A stretch of DNA of 64,000 nucleotides, taken from Mycteria americana. Taxonomy: Eukaryota > Chordata > Aves > Ciconiiformes > Ciconiidae. Position 1 is the stretch's first letter; each line of letters begins with the position of its first letter. Where the stretch lies: contig NC_134366.1 in NCBI RefSeq assembly GCF_035582795.1, positions 92,995,756 through 93,059,755 of the forward strand, given 5' to 3'. The notes under the pieces are model-generated. The model saw only the letters and a program-made list of their open reading frames with translations, ran no database searches and was not told the origin of the DNA. Positions 25,529-37,972 of the stretch are shown here, in pieces. Both the position numbers and the translations under genes were made by a program.

Positions 25529-28134
25529 ACTTTATTCAGGATGACTTTTTTACATATTTTTCTTTTACATATATATATACACACACATATATTCTTTGCA
25601 TGTAAAAAATATATTTTTTGCTTTATACATATGTAAAATATATTATCAGAGAACCCGATGAAAACTCAGGGCAGCCCCAAACCTGTCTCAGTGTTTCTTA
25701 AGATCCTGCATAGAGCTCTCTGCATTTATCTCTAAGACTTGCAGTTATCCTCACCTGAAGTTCCTCTTTCTTCACATCCCATTTCTGTTCCTGGCGTGAT
25801 TCAGCTAGCACCTCTGACATCTGGTAAGCCAGCAGATCTTTTCCAGTATGTCCTTTCTGGATTCTTGGGACAAAATTAATCTCACCTAACTTCCGACATC
25901 CAGAGCAGAGAGATTTATGCTGATCGCTGCCAGCTCCTGCTACAGTCAGTGAGGAGAACCAGTCCCTTCTAGAGACCCACTCCTCTGACTGACTGCATGC
26001 CATGGCCCTCCACGGACAAGGCAGAGAGCCCAAGGGGACCTAGTTCAGATGCAAACATCCAAATTGGCGAGATAAATTCCACTATCTGTGTTAGATCTTT
26101 ATTAACCCCCTTCTATTAATATGCTCATGATTACAAAAATGTACATTTTGACAATTTAACACTTTCAGCTGTAATGCTTTTGTATTCCTATTCATAAATA
26201 ATATGCAAATCATTAAAAAGCCCCTTATAAAAATACATCTTTTTTTTTTGGTATGTCTGCTTGTACCAAAACAAGAATAAAATATAGACAAGTTTATTGA
26301 TAGCTGTAAAAGCTACTGTTGATGCAAAAGAGGTAATAATACCCTGCTCTCAGGCATTATAACATTTCCCCATGTGGAGCAGAACCAAATGTAAAATAGG
26401 CAAATTATTTCATTCAGTGGAAAAAGTTTAATAAATATTTGATATACAGGTTTTGATGAGATGAAATTGATGTATGTATCAAGCCTTCTTAATTAAAAGC
26501 TACAAATTACTGAACAAAACTGAACTCAGAAAAACTTTCAAGAAACAAAACTGTTTTAATACAGAACTCAGGTGTTTGTCTTTATAAATATATATACATA
26601 TACATACAAATAAAAGAACCGTAAGGGATAAAACAGCTTTCCTGTACACAAAGGAACAGAGCGGTCTCCGTGCACTGTAAGCATTGCCATTTAGTTGCCT
26701 CATGCAACTGCTTCAGCTCCTGCAGACCCTGTTCACATTTTTGTTACTGGCTTGATTTTCTCTTGTAGGAGTTCAAAAACACAACTGCCTGTCCCCATAG
26801 CGCTAACATAAGGAAAGGAAAGGCTTTGCTTCTCAATAAAACCCCACTTTTTTTCAGTGCAGCTGTATGCCTATGGGATGGTAAGATTTCCACAAATATC
26901 TTGCAAGATCTGCAATATAATTTTAATATTTGTTCGAATTAAGGTCCCTCATTTTAGAAATATTCAAAACACAATTGATTCTTCTAGAAATGAGAACTGG
27001 GCAAAATGTTCCCTAGAATAAAGTAAATCTCATTTAGTCATCCCAGACAGACTGCTTCAAACATTGAGGTCTAAACTAAAGATAGCAATCTTATGCAAAG
27101 AGATTAATATATACAGAGGATAAAACATGTATACAGACTGCTAAATGTACATAATGCATAGAAAATTACTATCTTCTGAAAAGGCAGTGTTTGTGAACGT
27201 ATTCTGTGCACAGCCTTCTCAGATGAATTGCAAAGGAAATCTTGATATCTCTTGGCAGGTAATGTTGAAATCAGCCCTCAAAGGATTTACAAGTTGACAA
27301 AAACCATAGGCAGCTACCGAGTCTAACTCTATTGCATGTTACTTGTTAATTAATATTGCCCTTTTTAGGTTTGGGAAAGCTTGTGTACTTTCCTCAGTTA
27401 TAAAGCAGATCTTCCATTCACTGGCACAGTATTCTTTTGTGTGGGGGTCGGTTCATACCCCCCCTGCCCGTGTAACATTTCTTAAGCTTCAGCTATCAGC
27501 GCTGAGTGCAACCAGCCTAATTTCAGGGGTCTGAAGTAAGTACAGCTGCTTGCTCTGCCCATCCCTGGAGGGAGGTGTTCCAGCAACCGGGGAAGCCACA
27601 TGTGATTTGAAGCAGCTACGCAGAGGCCCCAGTTTACATCCTCCCGTCCTAGGCAGCCCCAAGTCAATGCACGTTTAATATCCCAGAATATAAGCTGTGG
27701 GACCCTGGAGTTGCTTCCTGTGTGAGTCATCCTGCCTAGCTAGAGACAGGCGAGGGAAAAGCAGTAATTGCTTTAGGAACTGGAGTTTAACCCATCCAGA
27801 GATGTCAGAGTAAACCTTTAGGCTAACAATGAAAAACCCAGCATTACCGTTGCCGCCTTTGTCATGCAGTCTAAGCTTTTTTGTCTGACAACCCTCAAAT
27901 ATGACATTTTTCCCCCAGACAGTATAGCAAAATATTTTATGGTTTTTATGGCTGACTGGTGGTGAAGTGAGCTGTAACGGGAAAGCAAAATGTTTACACA
28001 ATAAACCCATAAATCATTTTGTAATCATTAACAAGCATTCTCAAAATCTTACTGCTGCCAATTAGAAACCTAATTCACTGGAACTGGTCACTCACTATAT
28101 TATACAAAGGAAAAAAAAAAAAGTCATTGGTCCT
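25529..28134 (-). other. OTULINL: Probable 3' UTR and 3' flank of OTULINL
   Basis: AT-rich sequence directly after the OTULINL stop codon on the minus strand. Minus-strand AATAAA signals lie at 26293-26298, 26098-26103 and 25531-25536, giving possible 3' UTRs of about 1.8, 2.0 and 2.6 kb. The sequence alone does not decide which is used. A TA/CA dinucleotide repeat sits at 25567-25592. Confidence 0.4.
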
Positions 28135-28314
28135 TCACATTCTGAAGAGGGGGATGTGATAGTAGCGGTCGTCCTCGGTCAGGAGAGAAATTTCATTCCA
28201 TTCCCTTCGGTATTCATCTGGATAGTTTACTTGAAATTCCTCAGTATTAAACCTATGCAGTCTGTAAACTCTTATCTTTACTTCAAGTAAGTATCCAAGA
28301 AGAAACAGTTCAAC
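28135..28314 (-). CDS. OTULINL: OTULINL exon 8 (terminal): end of OTU fold and stop codon
   Basis: The last coding exon: acceptor CTTTAG, then 59 codons and TGA. It reads VELFLLGYLLEVKIRVYRL, then NTEEFQVNYP, and ends EDDRYYHIPLFRM. In OTULIN the matching C-terminal block holds the catalytic His and Asn in DDRHYN (His339 and Asn341, from memory). Here the same block is DDRYYH: Tyr (codon 28162-28164) replaces His, and His (28156-28158) replaces Asn. Human OTULINL, from memory, has NDRHYH and ends at HIPVF, so the bird form adds two residues. The ETSL-type PDZ ligand at the end of OTULIN is absent, which separates this gene from OTULIN. Confidence 0.95.
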   Translation of the reverse strand, partial: VELFLLGYLLEVKIRVYRLHRFNTEEFQVNYPDEYRREWNEISLLTEDDRYYHIPLFRM

Positions 28315-29484
28315 CTAAAGATGAAAGAAGTCTATAAGACATTTATTTTTAGACTTAAAAAACTAAACAGAAGATAATCGAAGTTAAGGCAAGTCACCTA
28401 GACTCAAAACAGTAGACAAGGAATAAAAGGGGCCCTTTTGTAAATGAAGTAAGAAAATTAAAAGTTGGAGGCTATTCTCAGTGTTCCAACAGTCCTTCCA
28501 CTGCTCTTCTGCATGTAGAGGATATTCTGGTTAATGCTTGACACTTTGGATACATCCCTCTTCCACTGGACACGATACATCACCTGCTCCCAAAGCCAGC
28601 TCACAGCTTAGCGGGGAGCACGAAGGGACTAGCTATTACTAAAAGATTGATACATCTTGAAAAATGGGAAGCCTGCCACCTTGTGATCACTTGCTACATG
28701 AGGGAAATATAATAGTAAAAGGAAAAAAATATCCTTGTTCTTCATGTATATGAAACTTGAGAACTGGCATCTTTATTGACACTTCTTGCAAAGGATTGTT
28801 TAATCTGGAAAAATGCTTTGGAAAAAGCTCATGTGCTTCGGCACAGCCAGACAGAGCAGAACTCATCCAATTATAATCAAACTGCTCCTGAAGGTGACTG
28901 CAACGTGTAACAGCTGACTTGATAACTGAAATTGATTATACAAAATAATTTCACCCATTGGAAAGTGAAACTATTTGCAGAGTGGCAGTGTGGAGCTTAG
29001 ATGTCAGTACTTAACTCCTCACTAAATATAAAATTGAAAGACAAATCTTAACATATAAAGGTGAACAATTAGTAGAGTTCTCATTATGTGCTCTTAAGAG
29101 ACATTAGATCTAATGGGAACCAAAGAGAGGGGAAAAAATAAGTGCTGATAGAGGGTTTGGCATGGTGGAACAGATAGAAGAAGTGAAACAACAGGTCAAA
29201 TGTGCATAATCTAAAATTATTTTACGTATCAAAGGTATCATTGTTCTAAACTATGTCTCATTTATAGCTTGCAGCATTTATTTTGGGCCCAGCAAGAAAA
29301 CCATCCACCCCATTTTACTCTACTACAGTTTTTTTCCTGGAAGACAAATGACTATCCTCAGTTCACTTCCCCACATCCCAATGAAAAAAATGAGCTAGCT
29401 ATCACGGATGATGTATGATATATTCACCTAATCACTTCAGAGATGATATAAGTTTTGTGATGTATTTTTCATTTATATCATTAC
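28315..29484 (-). other. OTULINL intron 7
   Basis: 1,170 nt between donor GTAATG (next to 29485) and acceptor CTTTAG (next to 28314). AT-rich; no repeat or additional exon seen. Confidence 0.85.
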
Positions 29485-29757
29485 CTGGTCTAGGCAAATA
29501 GAGTCACCTATGGAGTTCAGATGATTCATCATGAAACTCAAAGGGTCAGATGAAGAATCACGAGCAAGGAGAAGGCTAAAAAGATTGTGCATGGGTTCTT
29601 CCCTGTTCTTTATCTGCTCATAGGCTTCGACAACTTCGTAGAGCATGATGAATTTTATGGCCTCATATAGTTTGTGCTCCTTGCTCTCATCAGAAAACAG
29701 TGTATTACACAGGTTTCCTCTTTCTTCATGATCTTTAGTAGCACTTATTTCAGTCCA
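29485..29757 (-). CDS. OTULINL: OTULINL exon 7: central OTU domain
   Basis: 273 nt, exactly 91 codons, phase 0 at both ends, with acceptor TTTCCAG and donor GTAATG. It begins WTEISATKDHEERG, continues NLCNTLFSDESKEHKLYEAI and KFIMLYEVVEAYEQIK, and ends DPLSFMMNHLNSIGDSICLDQ-like. Human OTULINL has the same order (WTEF, CNTLFSD, KFIMLYQV, DPLSFMMNHLNSVGD, recalled from memory). It forms the helical core of the OTU fold. The MMNHLN block distinguishes it from OTULIN, which has LLRNHLN there. Confidence 0.96.
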
Positions 29758-32700
29758 CTGGAAAGCACACAGAAGAATATTAATCAAATTATTAAGAATT
29801 CTATTTAATATGAAAGATTCCAAAACAGGAACAATTGCCAGTCTGTACTATACCGTTACTGTGGCCAAATGGTGGTGCAAATAAGCGGGTGGCTCTTTGG
29901 GATCCGCAGTGAAATTTGAAGCCTTACACATTTCAGTTTCCATTTACCCAGCTGAACTTATTTGCTACAGACAGCTCCAAGCATCTGGATGCTAATGATA
30001 GTCTATGAGACATCAAATGTAATTCCCCTGTACAAAAGCCACTCTCCATCACCACAGAAAATCCAGGTATCGCTGTCAGGAAAGAGTCTGACAGGAGCGT
30101 AACCACCAAAAGGACCTCAGAAAGTTACAGGAAATCTGTGTGGGTGCATCAGACATACACACTAGGCCGTAAGCAAAGGTTAGATTAAGTGATGACTCCT
30201 GACCTGTTTGTAACTTACAGCTTCCAAAATTGAGTGATTTTCCTCTATAATACCCTTTACATTAAAGTTATCCTAGCTTCAATTCTTTAGATGCTGAGCC
30301 CAATTCAGAAGCATGTCAATTAAAAGGAACCTATACAAACTGGACAAGCCAGCATGGTGTTATGAACTGTACACACTTGTACGTCTTTAGCGTGTTCTGC
30401 TTCATGAGGTCAAGATAAGTTGGCTGCACAAGAAGGGACATGACAAGGACATGCATGGGACATGAATGGGGTAGGAATTTCTCATTCTGCTCACGGGTGA
30501 TAATGAGAGCTCCTGAGCTCTCTGTTGCTCTGGAGGGGTCAAAAGCCAGTGCTCACACCCAGAAAATGGGCTGTCCAGGAGACAATGTTGGACTGGGTAT
30601 CAAATCAGAAAGCTTAAAGCACCCAGTCCTGAACACAGTGGCTAAAAAGAGTCATCTGGAACGGAGGCTTTTTTTGGGATCACAATAAGAGATGATGCTC
30701 AGTGACTGGGATTCAAATGAATTTCAGTTAATTCTGTGCTTGTATTATTTATATATTGAAGGGGCCATAAACTGGGAAGTGCAACAACAAAAACCTAATT
30801 TAGCCATCAATAATAATAAATCGAGAAACAGATCCCCCATCTCTTCATGCACTCCTGAAGACTTTCCCTACAGGTTAAAAATGAGACCAAGTGGATGAAC
30901 TGCCCCTCTGCCAGAGGACCTCTACTACCCAAGTGAAAAGCCTGTCCTGAGTGTAAAGCACCTACTAACCAACACGGCCCAGGCACAACAGCATCTGCAG
31001 GCAGCAGCCCACCAGATGATGACGGAGCTGGGAAAGGCAGCAGAGAGGCAAACGTCTCCAGCTTACCCAACAACCAGGCACTCTTCTGTGGCTTGGTCAA
31101 TGGAGGCAACTCTGGAGTGAGGCCCAGACTCATGAGTTTGGGGTGCGTAGCAAGCCTCTTGAAAAAAAAGTGTGCAGATATATGACTAATATTCCTTGAA
31201 AGGCTTAAAATACCTTTGGCAGTAACGACTCCCTGCCACCCCTGTATCTTAAAACCATAGCTGGAGCAGACGTGCATCTATAAGCCTCAGACACTAAGTA
31301 ATATTTACTAAATCTGGCTATTCGAACTCTGTGGAAACACACAAGGTTTCCTAGAGTATCAGCTAAATAAAGAAGTAAGCAGACAGTTAAATACAGCAGA
31401 ACCCGAACTCCTAGTGCTCGCTCTTTAGCACTTTTCACACTACTAAATCTACCATAAAACCCTGTTAGTGAAAATAGGCAAAAATCCCTCTCACTGGCCA
31501 AACTGCATCTTTATAAACATAAAATAAAGTTGGGAGCTAGACCTCGTGCCCAGTAACAGCATAATGCATAACACAGCTGCTCTGCAACAATTTGTTAATT
31601 GTACAGATTAGTTCACCGTGCTGACTTGAAACTTTCTTCTGTACAAACATCCAGTTTAAATGCTTCATGCTAAGGAACTAACTTCAACTTACAAAGAATT
31701 ACAACAAGATAAAAATAAAAGCCTAACCACCCAACACTGGCAAACGCAAAGAGCAACCAGAACAAAATGATAACGGCAGGCGAGAAGTACCAGGCACGTC
31801 TCAAGACGACAGGCAGTTGTCACTGTGGCGCAGCAAGGTTGCAGGCAAGGGACAAGGACCAGATCTCTATTTTGATTCCCTCTTTTTATTACTAATGCTT
31901 TGTTTCTAGAGCTAAATCAGTCTATTTGTGGCTTGTTGTTTTTCTTTAACTAACAATTACTGTCACTGAAAATAGGGTTTAAAAAAGTTGTGGCTCATAT
32001 ACACAGGGCCAATAAAAGGAACTAGCTTAAATGTGTACCAGTAAAATAAGCTGTTGTGGCTGTGGTAAGACAACCCAGAATCCTAAGGTGTATTGTAGAA
32101 TTAAAAACGACAGTTTAAGGTCTGATATACTGGATAATGGATGCCTTCAGAGAAGCATTTCAACCCAGTCTTGGCCAAAACCCCGGAGTCCAGCAAATAC
32201 CAGTATCTTTGATGGCTGTGACCCAGGAGAGCACACAAAGCAACTGCCCAGCAGGAGCTGGATGGGGAGGAGAGGGGTGGTGGTGTGCTAGGATCAGCTT
32301 GTGGCAAAGCAAATAGGAACAGTCCACAGCTTATGCAACTGCAGACATGCAGAAACCCCAGAGGAGCTCAAGGAAGGTGCAAGGTCTTGTCAGGCTGAAT
32401 TTTTATCTGTTTCAAAAAGGCTTTGGGGCTATTAAAACTCCCAAAGTTTCAAATATGTAAGTAAGAGTTAGACTTCTGGTCGGGAACGCAAACAATCTGG
32501 ATCTGCTGAGCAGAGGGGGCAGTGAGGCTGACAGGTCTATGTAATCAAGTGCTTCAGGTCACAGAGAGAAATTATAGTAAAACTGGATAAATACAACGTT
32601 TCATGGAGAGAGGAGCAGAGGAAAGACAATAGTTTGAGAAGAAAATGCATGATTCATTTGTTCCCTCCCATCTGGGGAGGGAATCCAGGAGGATCTCATA

Positions 32701-33032
32701 CAGCATGCTGTTGTTTTTAATCGAAATGATGAGGTGTTGCAGGAGCCACTTGATGGCAAGGGCAACTAACCACGTAGCAGCTAACAGCTGTGGGGAGGAC
32801 GGCCTCCCTAACTTTCAGGGGGTCCTAGTGAGGGGGAAAGCATTAACCTAGTAGATCCCCAAAAGCTGGATTCCCCTGCAGGAGAGGCGATGGCCTGCTC
32901 AGCAGCTCAGCGCTATGAACCTGGGAGGGAGGCTGACTGCCACAGAAATACGTAACAAGGAGCAGTTCCCTAACTCTGTCTCGACTCATTTCTCAGGGCT
33001 TCTATTCCCCCATCCATTTCCTAAATACTCAC
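29758..33032 (-). other. OTULINL intron 6
   Basis: 3,275 nt. Moderately AT-rich unique sequence; short open frames such as those at 30807-31277 lack splice logic and domain similarity. No recognised repeat. Confidence 0.85.
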
Positions 33033-33161
33033 ATTTGTCTTTAATGTCTCCATACATTTGCGCAATTTACCAAAGGCATTGGGACCCGTGTATCTTTCTG
33101 GCCCAAAACTGTATTGCTGAATCCAGTTGCAACCTTGAGAGTACAAAAGCTTTTCAGGGAG
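33033..33161 (-). CDS. OTULINL: OTULINL exon 6: OTU domain
   Basis: 129 nt, 43 codons, phase 0 at both ends. The acceptor is CTCCCCAG and the donor GTGAGT. It reads LPEKLLYSQGCNWIQQYSFG and then PERYTGPNAFGKLRKCMETL, ending KTN. This matches human OTULINL LPEKLLFSQGCNWIQQYSFG almost residue for residue (from memory), while OTULIN has LPEKLISKYNWIKQWKLG here. The exon follows the catalytic-Cys exon as in the mammalian gene. Confidence 0.96.
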
Positions 33162-33953
33162 CTGGGGAGGGGGAAAAAAGAAAAAAGCTAATTAAGTAGA
33201 GATCATAACCATAACAAGAAGTAGAATATAAAGTTATATAAACTTGTCTACACACATTTTAATTTACGATGTGGTTCTGTCCTCTGGTTGTACAGTTCAA
33301 ACAACAACAAAAAAATGGGCTTCAGGACAACTCGTATGTTAAGAAGGAGACTCCATTTGACTGCCAAGTCCTTAAGAAACTTTTAAAACAGGGCCAGCCA
33401 AAAAAGAAGAAAATATGCTCTCAGCAAAATATATAACCCACACTCTGGAAAAGCTGGATACATCCGAACTCAGTGAGGTTTTTAGGATTACAGACACCTT
33501 CCGGTTTGCACACACGTCCCACAGGCAGCAGCTATAGCTGCCCACCTCCCCGCTGCTGTCTTCTGCCGGAGCTCCGGGAGCCCAGGGCAGGATTCCTGCT
33601 GCTCCAGCAACACGCTCAGCAGCTCCCAAGCAAGCCACTGGACTTTGCACGGATGTGGACGAGGAGGATCCAAATATCCTTTTGTGTTAAGGAGACATCT
33701 AGCAGGGTGGCAGTAACATTTATCCATCCACTTTTTTTTTTTTTTTTTTTTTTACCATTTAGCCTCACGTTCACTTCAGTACGTTTAGATCAGGGACACT
33801 TTTTCAATTAAGTGTAGTTCAAAGAGTTTGAAAAACTTCTCTTTAAATTGCCCTCTACTTCCATATCAGACATGTCAGTTTTCACATTGAACAAAGCTTC
33901 CTTCTGCAGTGCAAGGTCACCTGAATCATGTTCATTTAGGAAATGAATTTTAC
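33162..33953 (-). other. OTULINL intron 5
   Basis: 792 nt. It contains a T22 run at 33732-33753 (poly-A on the gene strand) and an otherwise unremarkable sequence. Confidence 0.85.
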
Positions 33954-34103
33954 CTTTAATATATCTTTCTCCTTCATCCATGATGGAAAAGGAATGCCTT
34001 GGCTGAATATCTGAAAAAGCACTGCTCTTAGTACACAATAGTTGTCCCTCCTGACTTGTCGCAGATATTTGATATGATAGCTCCAAAACAATTCTTCATA
34101 TGC
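33954..34103 (-). CDS. OTULINL: OTULINL exon 5: nucleophile-position exon, with Cys retained
   Basis: 150 nt, 50 codons, phase 0. The acceptor is TTTTTCTAG and the donor GTAAAA. It reads AYEELFWSYHIKYLRQVRRD, then NYCVLRAVLFQIFSQGIPFP, ending SWMKEKDILK. The DNYC motif holds Cys (codon TGT, 34035-34037, about residue 227 of my model) exactly where active OTULIN has its nucleophile Cys129. Human OTULINL has Asp at this site and is inactive (established for the human protein; sequence recalled from memory). The codon is unambiguous in the window. Cys alone does not make the enzyme active, because exon 8 lacks the His. Confidence 0.96.
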
Positions 34104-37100
34104 CTAGAAAAAGACCAAAAAAATTTAGCAATAAACATTTTAGATCTCGGACCATGTTGAATTGGAATCCAATTCCAAACTACTCATAAGAGGGGGCTAG
34201 GGGAAAGAGCGAGTATATTTATAAGTTTTATATACACAAAAATGTTCTAACTTCATAGGTTCTGTAAACACCTTACACTGGCACTGCCCCTTAAGAGTGA
34301 TTCTGCACTCTCTCCAAACCCAGCGACTTCCTCCAGTCTCTGCACTGTTGCTGGTGTAAACGTTCACATGGTCAACCAAAGCAGAACCCATCAGTGAAGA
34401 CTTCTTTGCCATAATAGCTTTAACCCCGACCACTTCACAACGTGTGCCAACACATGGGAAGGAGCAGCAAAAGGGCAGGAACCGGCGTCTGGAGGAAACT
34501 CCTTTTGGCAGAAACATCTTCTTGCACTGACCTGAACCCGTCATGCAACGGTGACCTAAGCAGATCTGGCAGCTCGCTGCTGAAGCGGATGCTGCTTCTT
34601 CCAGCTACACACTCCCGCTATTTCCTGTGCATCACCTCTGGCTCTCACCTGAGCCCTTGGTGAGACAATTCAGATCAATAAACTGGCAGAGAATCAGAAA
34701 GAAGACTCTACAGTTCCACAGGCGGCTGCATCAGTCTCACAGTTTGCTTCCTGAAGGGGGCAGGACGATGGTCTCAATTCCTGGTCCTCTTTCATCTCAG
34801 TTGCTTCCTCACCCCATCCCAACACCACTTCTCAGCTGCATGGTCTCCCCCACTCTTACTTTGCATTGGCCTACTGAATTCATCCTGCTGGGGGAGTTCC
34901 TGCTGTTCAGCAAGCTCAGGTGGCTCAGAGGAGGGTCCTTCAGGATGACCGGCTCTATCAGCTCACCGTCTTGGTGAACCACATCCAACAGAAGATGTAA
35001 GAGCCAGCACAAAAGAGGGAGAGAGACTGCTTAGCTAGAGTGAGGTGAGGAAAAGGGAGAGACAAGACAAGCAAGGGACTTTTGGGCACAGCAAGCAGGT
35101 TAGGCTGGTTCAAGATCTCATGAGACCTCATCCTAAAGTGTGCTCCTTACTGTGATAACTTCTCCGTGACATAACCACCGGTCCACTGGCTGCTCTATAT
35201 AAAGGAGTCTCCTTTTCAGCTCTGATCACCTAGAAGGCCCATGGATTTTCTGAAAGGCTTGTTGCCCAGTATGTTTTTGCAAAGTTATTAAAAGCTTTGC
35301 TATCTTCTGTTACTTGTTCCTCCAAATCACTTTTGGCCTTGTTGCGTGTTGTTCTGGGCACTTTTGGCATTGCTGCGTTCCTGCATTTAATCTGGCAAAG
35401 TTGGATCCTTTCTCTCTTCATCATTTGGACACAACTGCAGCTTTTTGAAAGTTATCTTCTTTTTTCTCTTAACTCCCTTATGCTGCTGTTTAGCCTTAGC
35501 AGCTTCATTATACCCTTTCTTAAGTCCTTCTTGTTATGCATTTGCTCTGTGATTCCAATACCATGACCTAAAGCTACGTCAAATATATGTCAAATATACC
35601 GACCATAAATACTCAAGACTCTTAGCTGTCTTTTAGCTTCTTTTTAACATAATTCCTTGTTTTTATGTAGTTTCCCTTTCTGAAGGTAGATGCAATTGTA
35701 ATAATTTTTTTTGCTTTGTTGTTCTTGCAAGGATGTTGAATACAAGTATATGCTGTCTCCTGTTCCAGAGAACAGCAACAGAAATGAGAAAGCAACACTT
35801 TGAGGCAGATCCTGTGCGCTACTCAGGACCAAGGCAAGGGTTGCTTCCTTTCCTCAAGGCTCCCTGAAAAGCTGATCCATGAAACAGTCTGCGGCAGCAC
35901 CTCGAAGTTCAGCCCCACAGCTGTAGCCAGTGCAGATGGCTAGCTGGTGTCTCTCATTACTGCTGCATCTCCTGCCCCCCCGCCTTTCTGATCTCTCTCA
36001 GCGTCTCACAGTCAGGGTTCCCACCGTCATCAGATAATCGGAAATACGGACCCAGTGCTGTATTTGTCCAGTACTCATCTGAAATGCCACACCATGAGGA
36101 TAGGAGGATATAATGTCACAGTTAGCTGATTCACTGGATTTGACTCTAAGCTTGCTTCAACGGATACTACCACTCTACCACCGGTATAGCTACTTTAGCT
36201 GTAAGTTTTATGGGAAAAGTAAAAATCCAGCCCGTGGTCTTTGAGCCTACCTTGGTGACTGAGACTTAACATAGTTGAAACAGAGAGCCATAAAACACGC
36301 GTTTGCTCCTCTTTGCTCCTGAGCCCACCCCTGTCACAAGTTAGCGTACCGTAGCGCTGCTCCAACTTCAGGCACCGGTCAGGGCCCTTCGGAGGGCACC
36401 GCTGCTCCCACCATGCCCCCTGCCACGCTGCCTCCGTTAATGGCACCACGATATCATTGCGTGTGCAGTAACATACGTCTTTTGCGGGAAGGGCAGCTGC
36501 CATTTCTGCCTATCGGGTGTAAGGACGTACACACAATGTACAGAACTGAAAAACATGCTGGTGAGCTGACAGAAAACAGTGTGTCTAGTGTGGGTGAGCC
36601 ATGAATTTACGAGGTCCTTGGCTCAGGAGTTCAGCTATCCGTGACCCAAAGCCCGGTTCAATGCAGCACAACTCTGCCACCTTGACTCACAGTTATGAAG
36701 AAAACTTACTAAGCTGCAAGAAACTATTTCAGCTAAAATGATGCAAGGTAAGAGAAATAAAAATCCAGGGAGAAGTATAATTATTAAGATAGTTGCAGCT
36801 AGCAGCTCAAAGATACAACAGGGAAAAAAGAGGGGAAAAAAAAAACCACAAAAAAACACCTTACATAGAAAGGAATAAAAACCACAGAAGAAGAAAAAAA
36901 AAAGATAATCAGAAAAGAGCAGCACGGAGGATTAGCTGATGCCCACAAGCAGCGGCGGCTGCCACCTCCCCACACAGCCCAGGGCTGTCTCCAGCCACCC
37001 CTCAGCGGCTCACTGGGGTGCTGAGGATGATGAGGATATTAACTGTGAGATTAACAGCTCGTTAGTCCCGGCTACGTGTGGCAGGAGGCAGCAGGAGCTG

Positions 37101-37775
37101 CCGGGTGTCGTTGGCCCGCGTGTGCCCTGCTGGCAGCGCGTCCTGCAGGGGAAGATGCCGGCGCAGAAGGGCCTGGGCCAAGGCAGCGCCGCGGACGGAG
37201 GCTGTGCGAAGGCAGGGGATGGCCACCATCCAGCACGCTGGTCCTCGCTCGCCCACTGAGCACCGACCTGGCCTGGCACAGGTCAGATGTGAGCTCCGGC
37301 CCCGCCGGCCCCCAGCTGCAGCCGAGGCAGCCGGACAGCGGGTCTCGCCGGCTGCTGGGGAGGCTGCCAAGCACTGGCTGCTCTCACGTGGACCTTCAGA
37401 GACATGGGTGTGTTTCATTCCTCCCTGGAATGAGAGTTTTTACCTTAAATCAAAGGCTGGCCAAGAGACCGCGCCTAAGACCAAGCTGTACTGTGGTACT
37501 AGGGACGATTTTTCCTGTTAAAGCCGCTGCGTGGGTCACTGGCGCTACAGGTGGGAATTCGGAGAAGATGCAAGACTAAAACCTGATCTACATTTTGACC
37601 AGCTCTGCTGCAGTCTTTATCTAGACCCATGTTCATGCTGTCCCTTTTGCTTTTCATCTGACCAGCCGGTGTAGCAGGCTCTGGTAGCTGCGGCAGCTGC
37701 TTGCACTAGGAGTGCTCGTCCTTTCCCAGGCACTTCTACCCCGTCCTCATGCAGAGATTAAAATTTAACTCTTAC
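34104..37775 (-). other. OTULINL intron 4
   Basis: 3,672 nt. It includes a GC- and CpG-rich patch at about 36960-37400 without a recognised exon, and A-rich runs at 36830-36910. The long overlapping frames at 37062-37579 on both strands follow base composition. Confidence 0.8.
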
Positions 37776-37867
37776 CTCCCTCATGTGTTTGGCCTGCTTT
37801 GTCTCTCCTTTCCATTCTCTCGCACTATAACCAAGCAGATCAACTTCTGTCAGCACACTGAGATTCC
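37776..37867 (-). CDS. OTULINL: OTULINL exon 4: membrane-proximal linker
   Basis: 92 nt: 2 nt completing an Arg codon, then 30 codons, with acceptor TTGATTTAG and donor GTAAGA. It reads NLSVLTEVDLLGYSAREWKG followed by ETKQAKHMRE. Human OTULINL has NLSVEAEVDLLSYCAREWKG at the same place (from memory). The stretch matches the short helix before the OTU domain that OTULIN also has (MDIMDYCKKEWRGN). Confidence 0.95.
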
Positions 37868-37972
37868 CTAAATCAAGATTAATTCACAGATTAGTTACCT
37901 TCTGCTGTTCTGCATCTAAAGGGGGGGGGGGGGGGGAGGTTAATGAATACGGAATGACAACAAAAAGATTAC
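37868..37972 (-). other. OTULINL intron 3 (105 nt) with a C16 tract
   Basis: A very short intron. A run of 16 G on the plus strand (37921-37936) is a C16 tract on the gene strand followed by TTTAG, which looks like a strong 3' splice site 49 nt before the one needed for frame. Using it would add sequence beginning ATGCAGAACAGC and break the reading frame. Confidence 0.85.

Noticed and set aside
28135..34103. Assigning exons 5-8 to OTULIN rather than OTULINL
   Set aside because: The blocks SQGCNWIQQYSFG, DPLSFMMNHLN and HIPLF match OTULINL. OTULIN would have KYNWIKQWKLG, LLRNHLN and a C-terminal ETSL, and the membrane anchor in exon 2 is specific to OTULINL.
37910..37920. TTTAG after the C16 tract as the true acceptor of OTULINL exon 4
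   Set aside because: It would put exon 4 out of frame and add residues absent from the family; the acceptor at 37868 restores the conserved RNLSV sequence.
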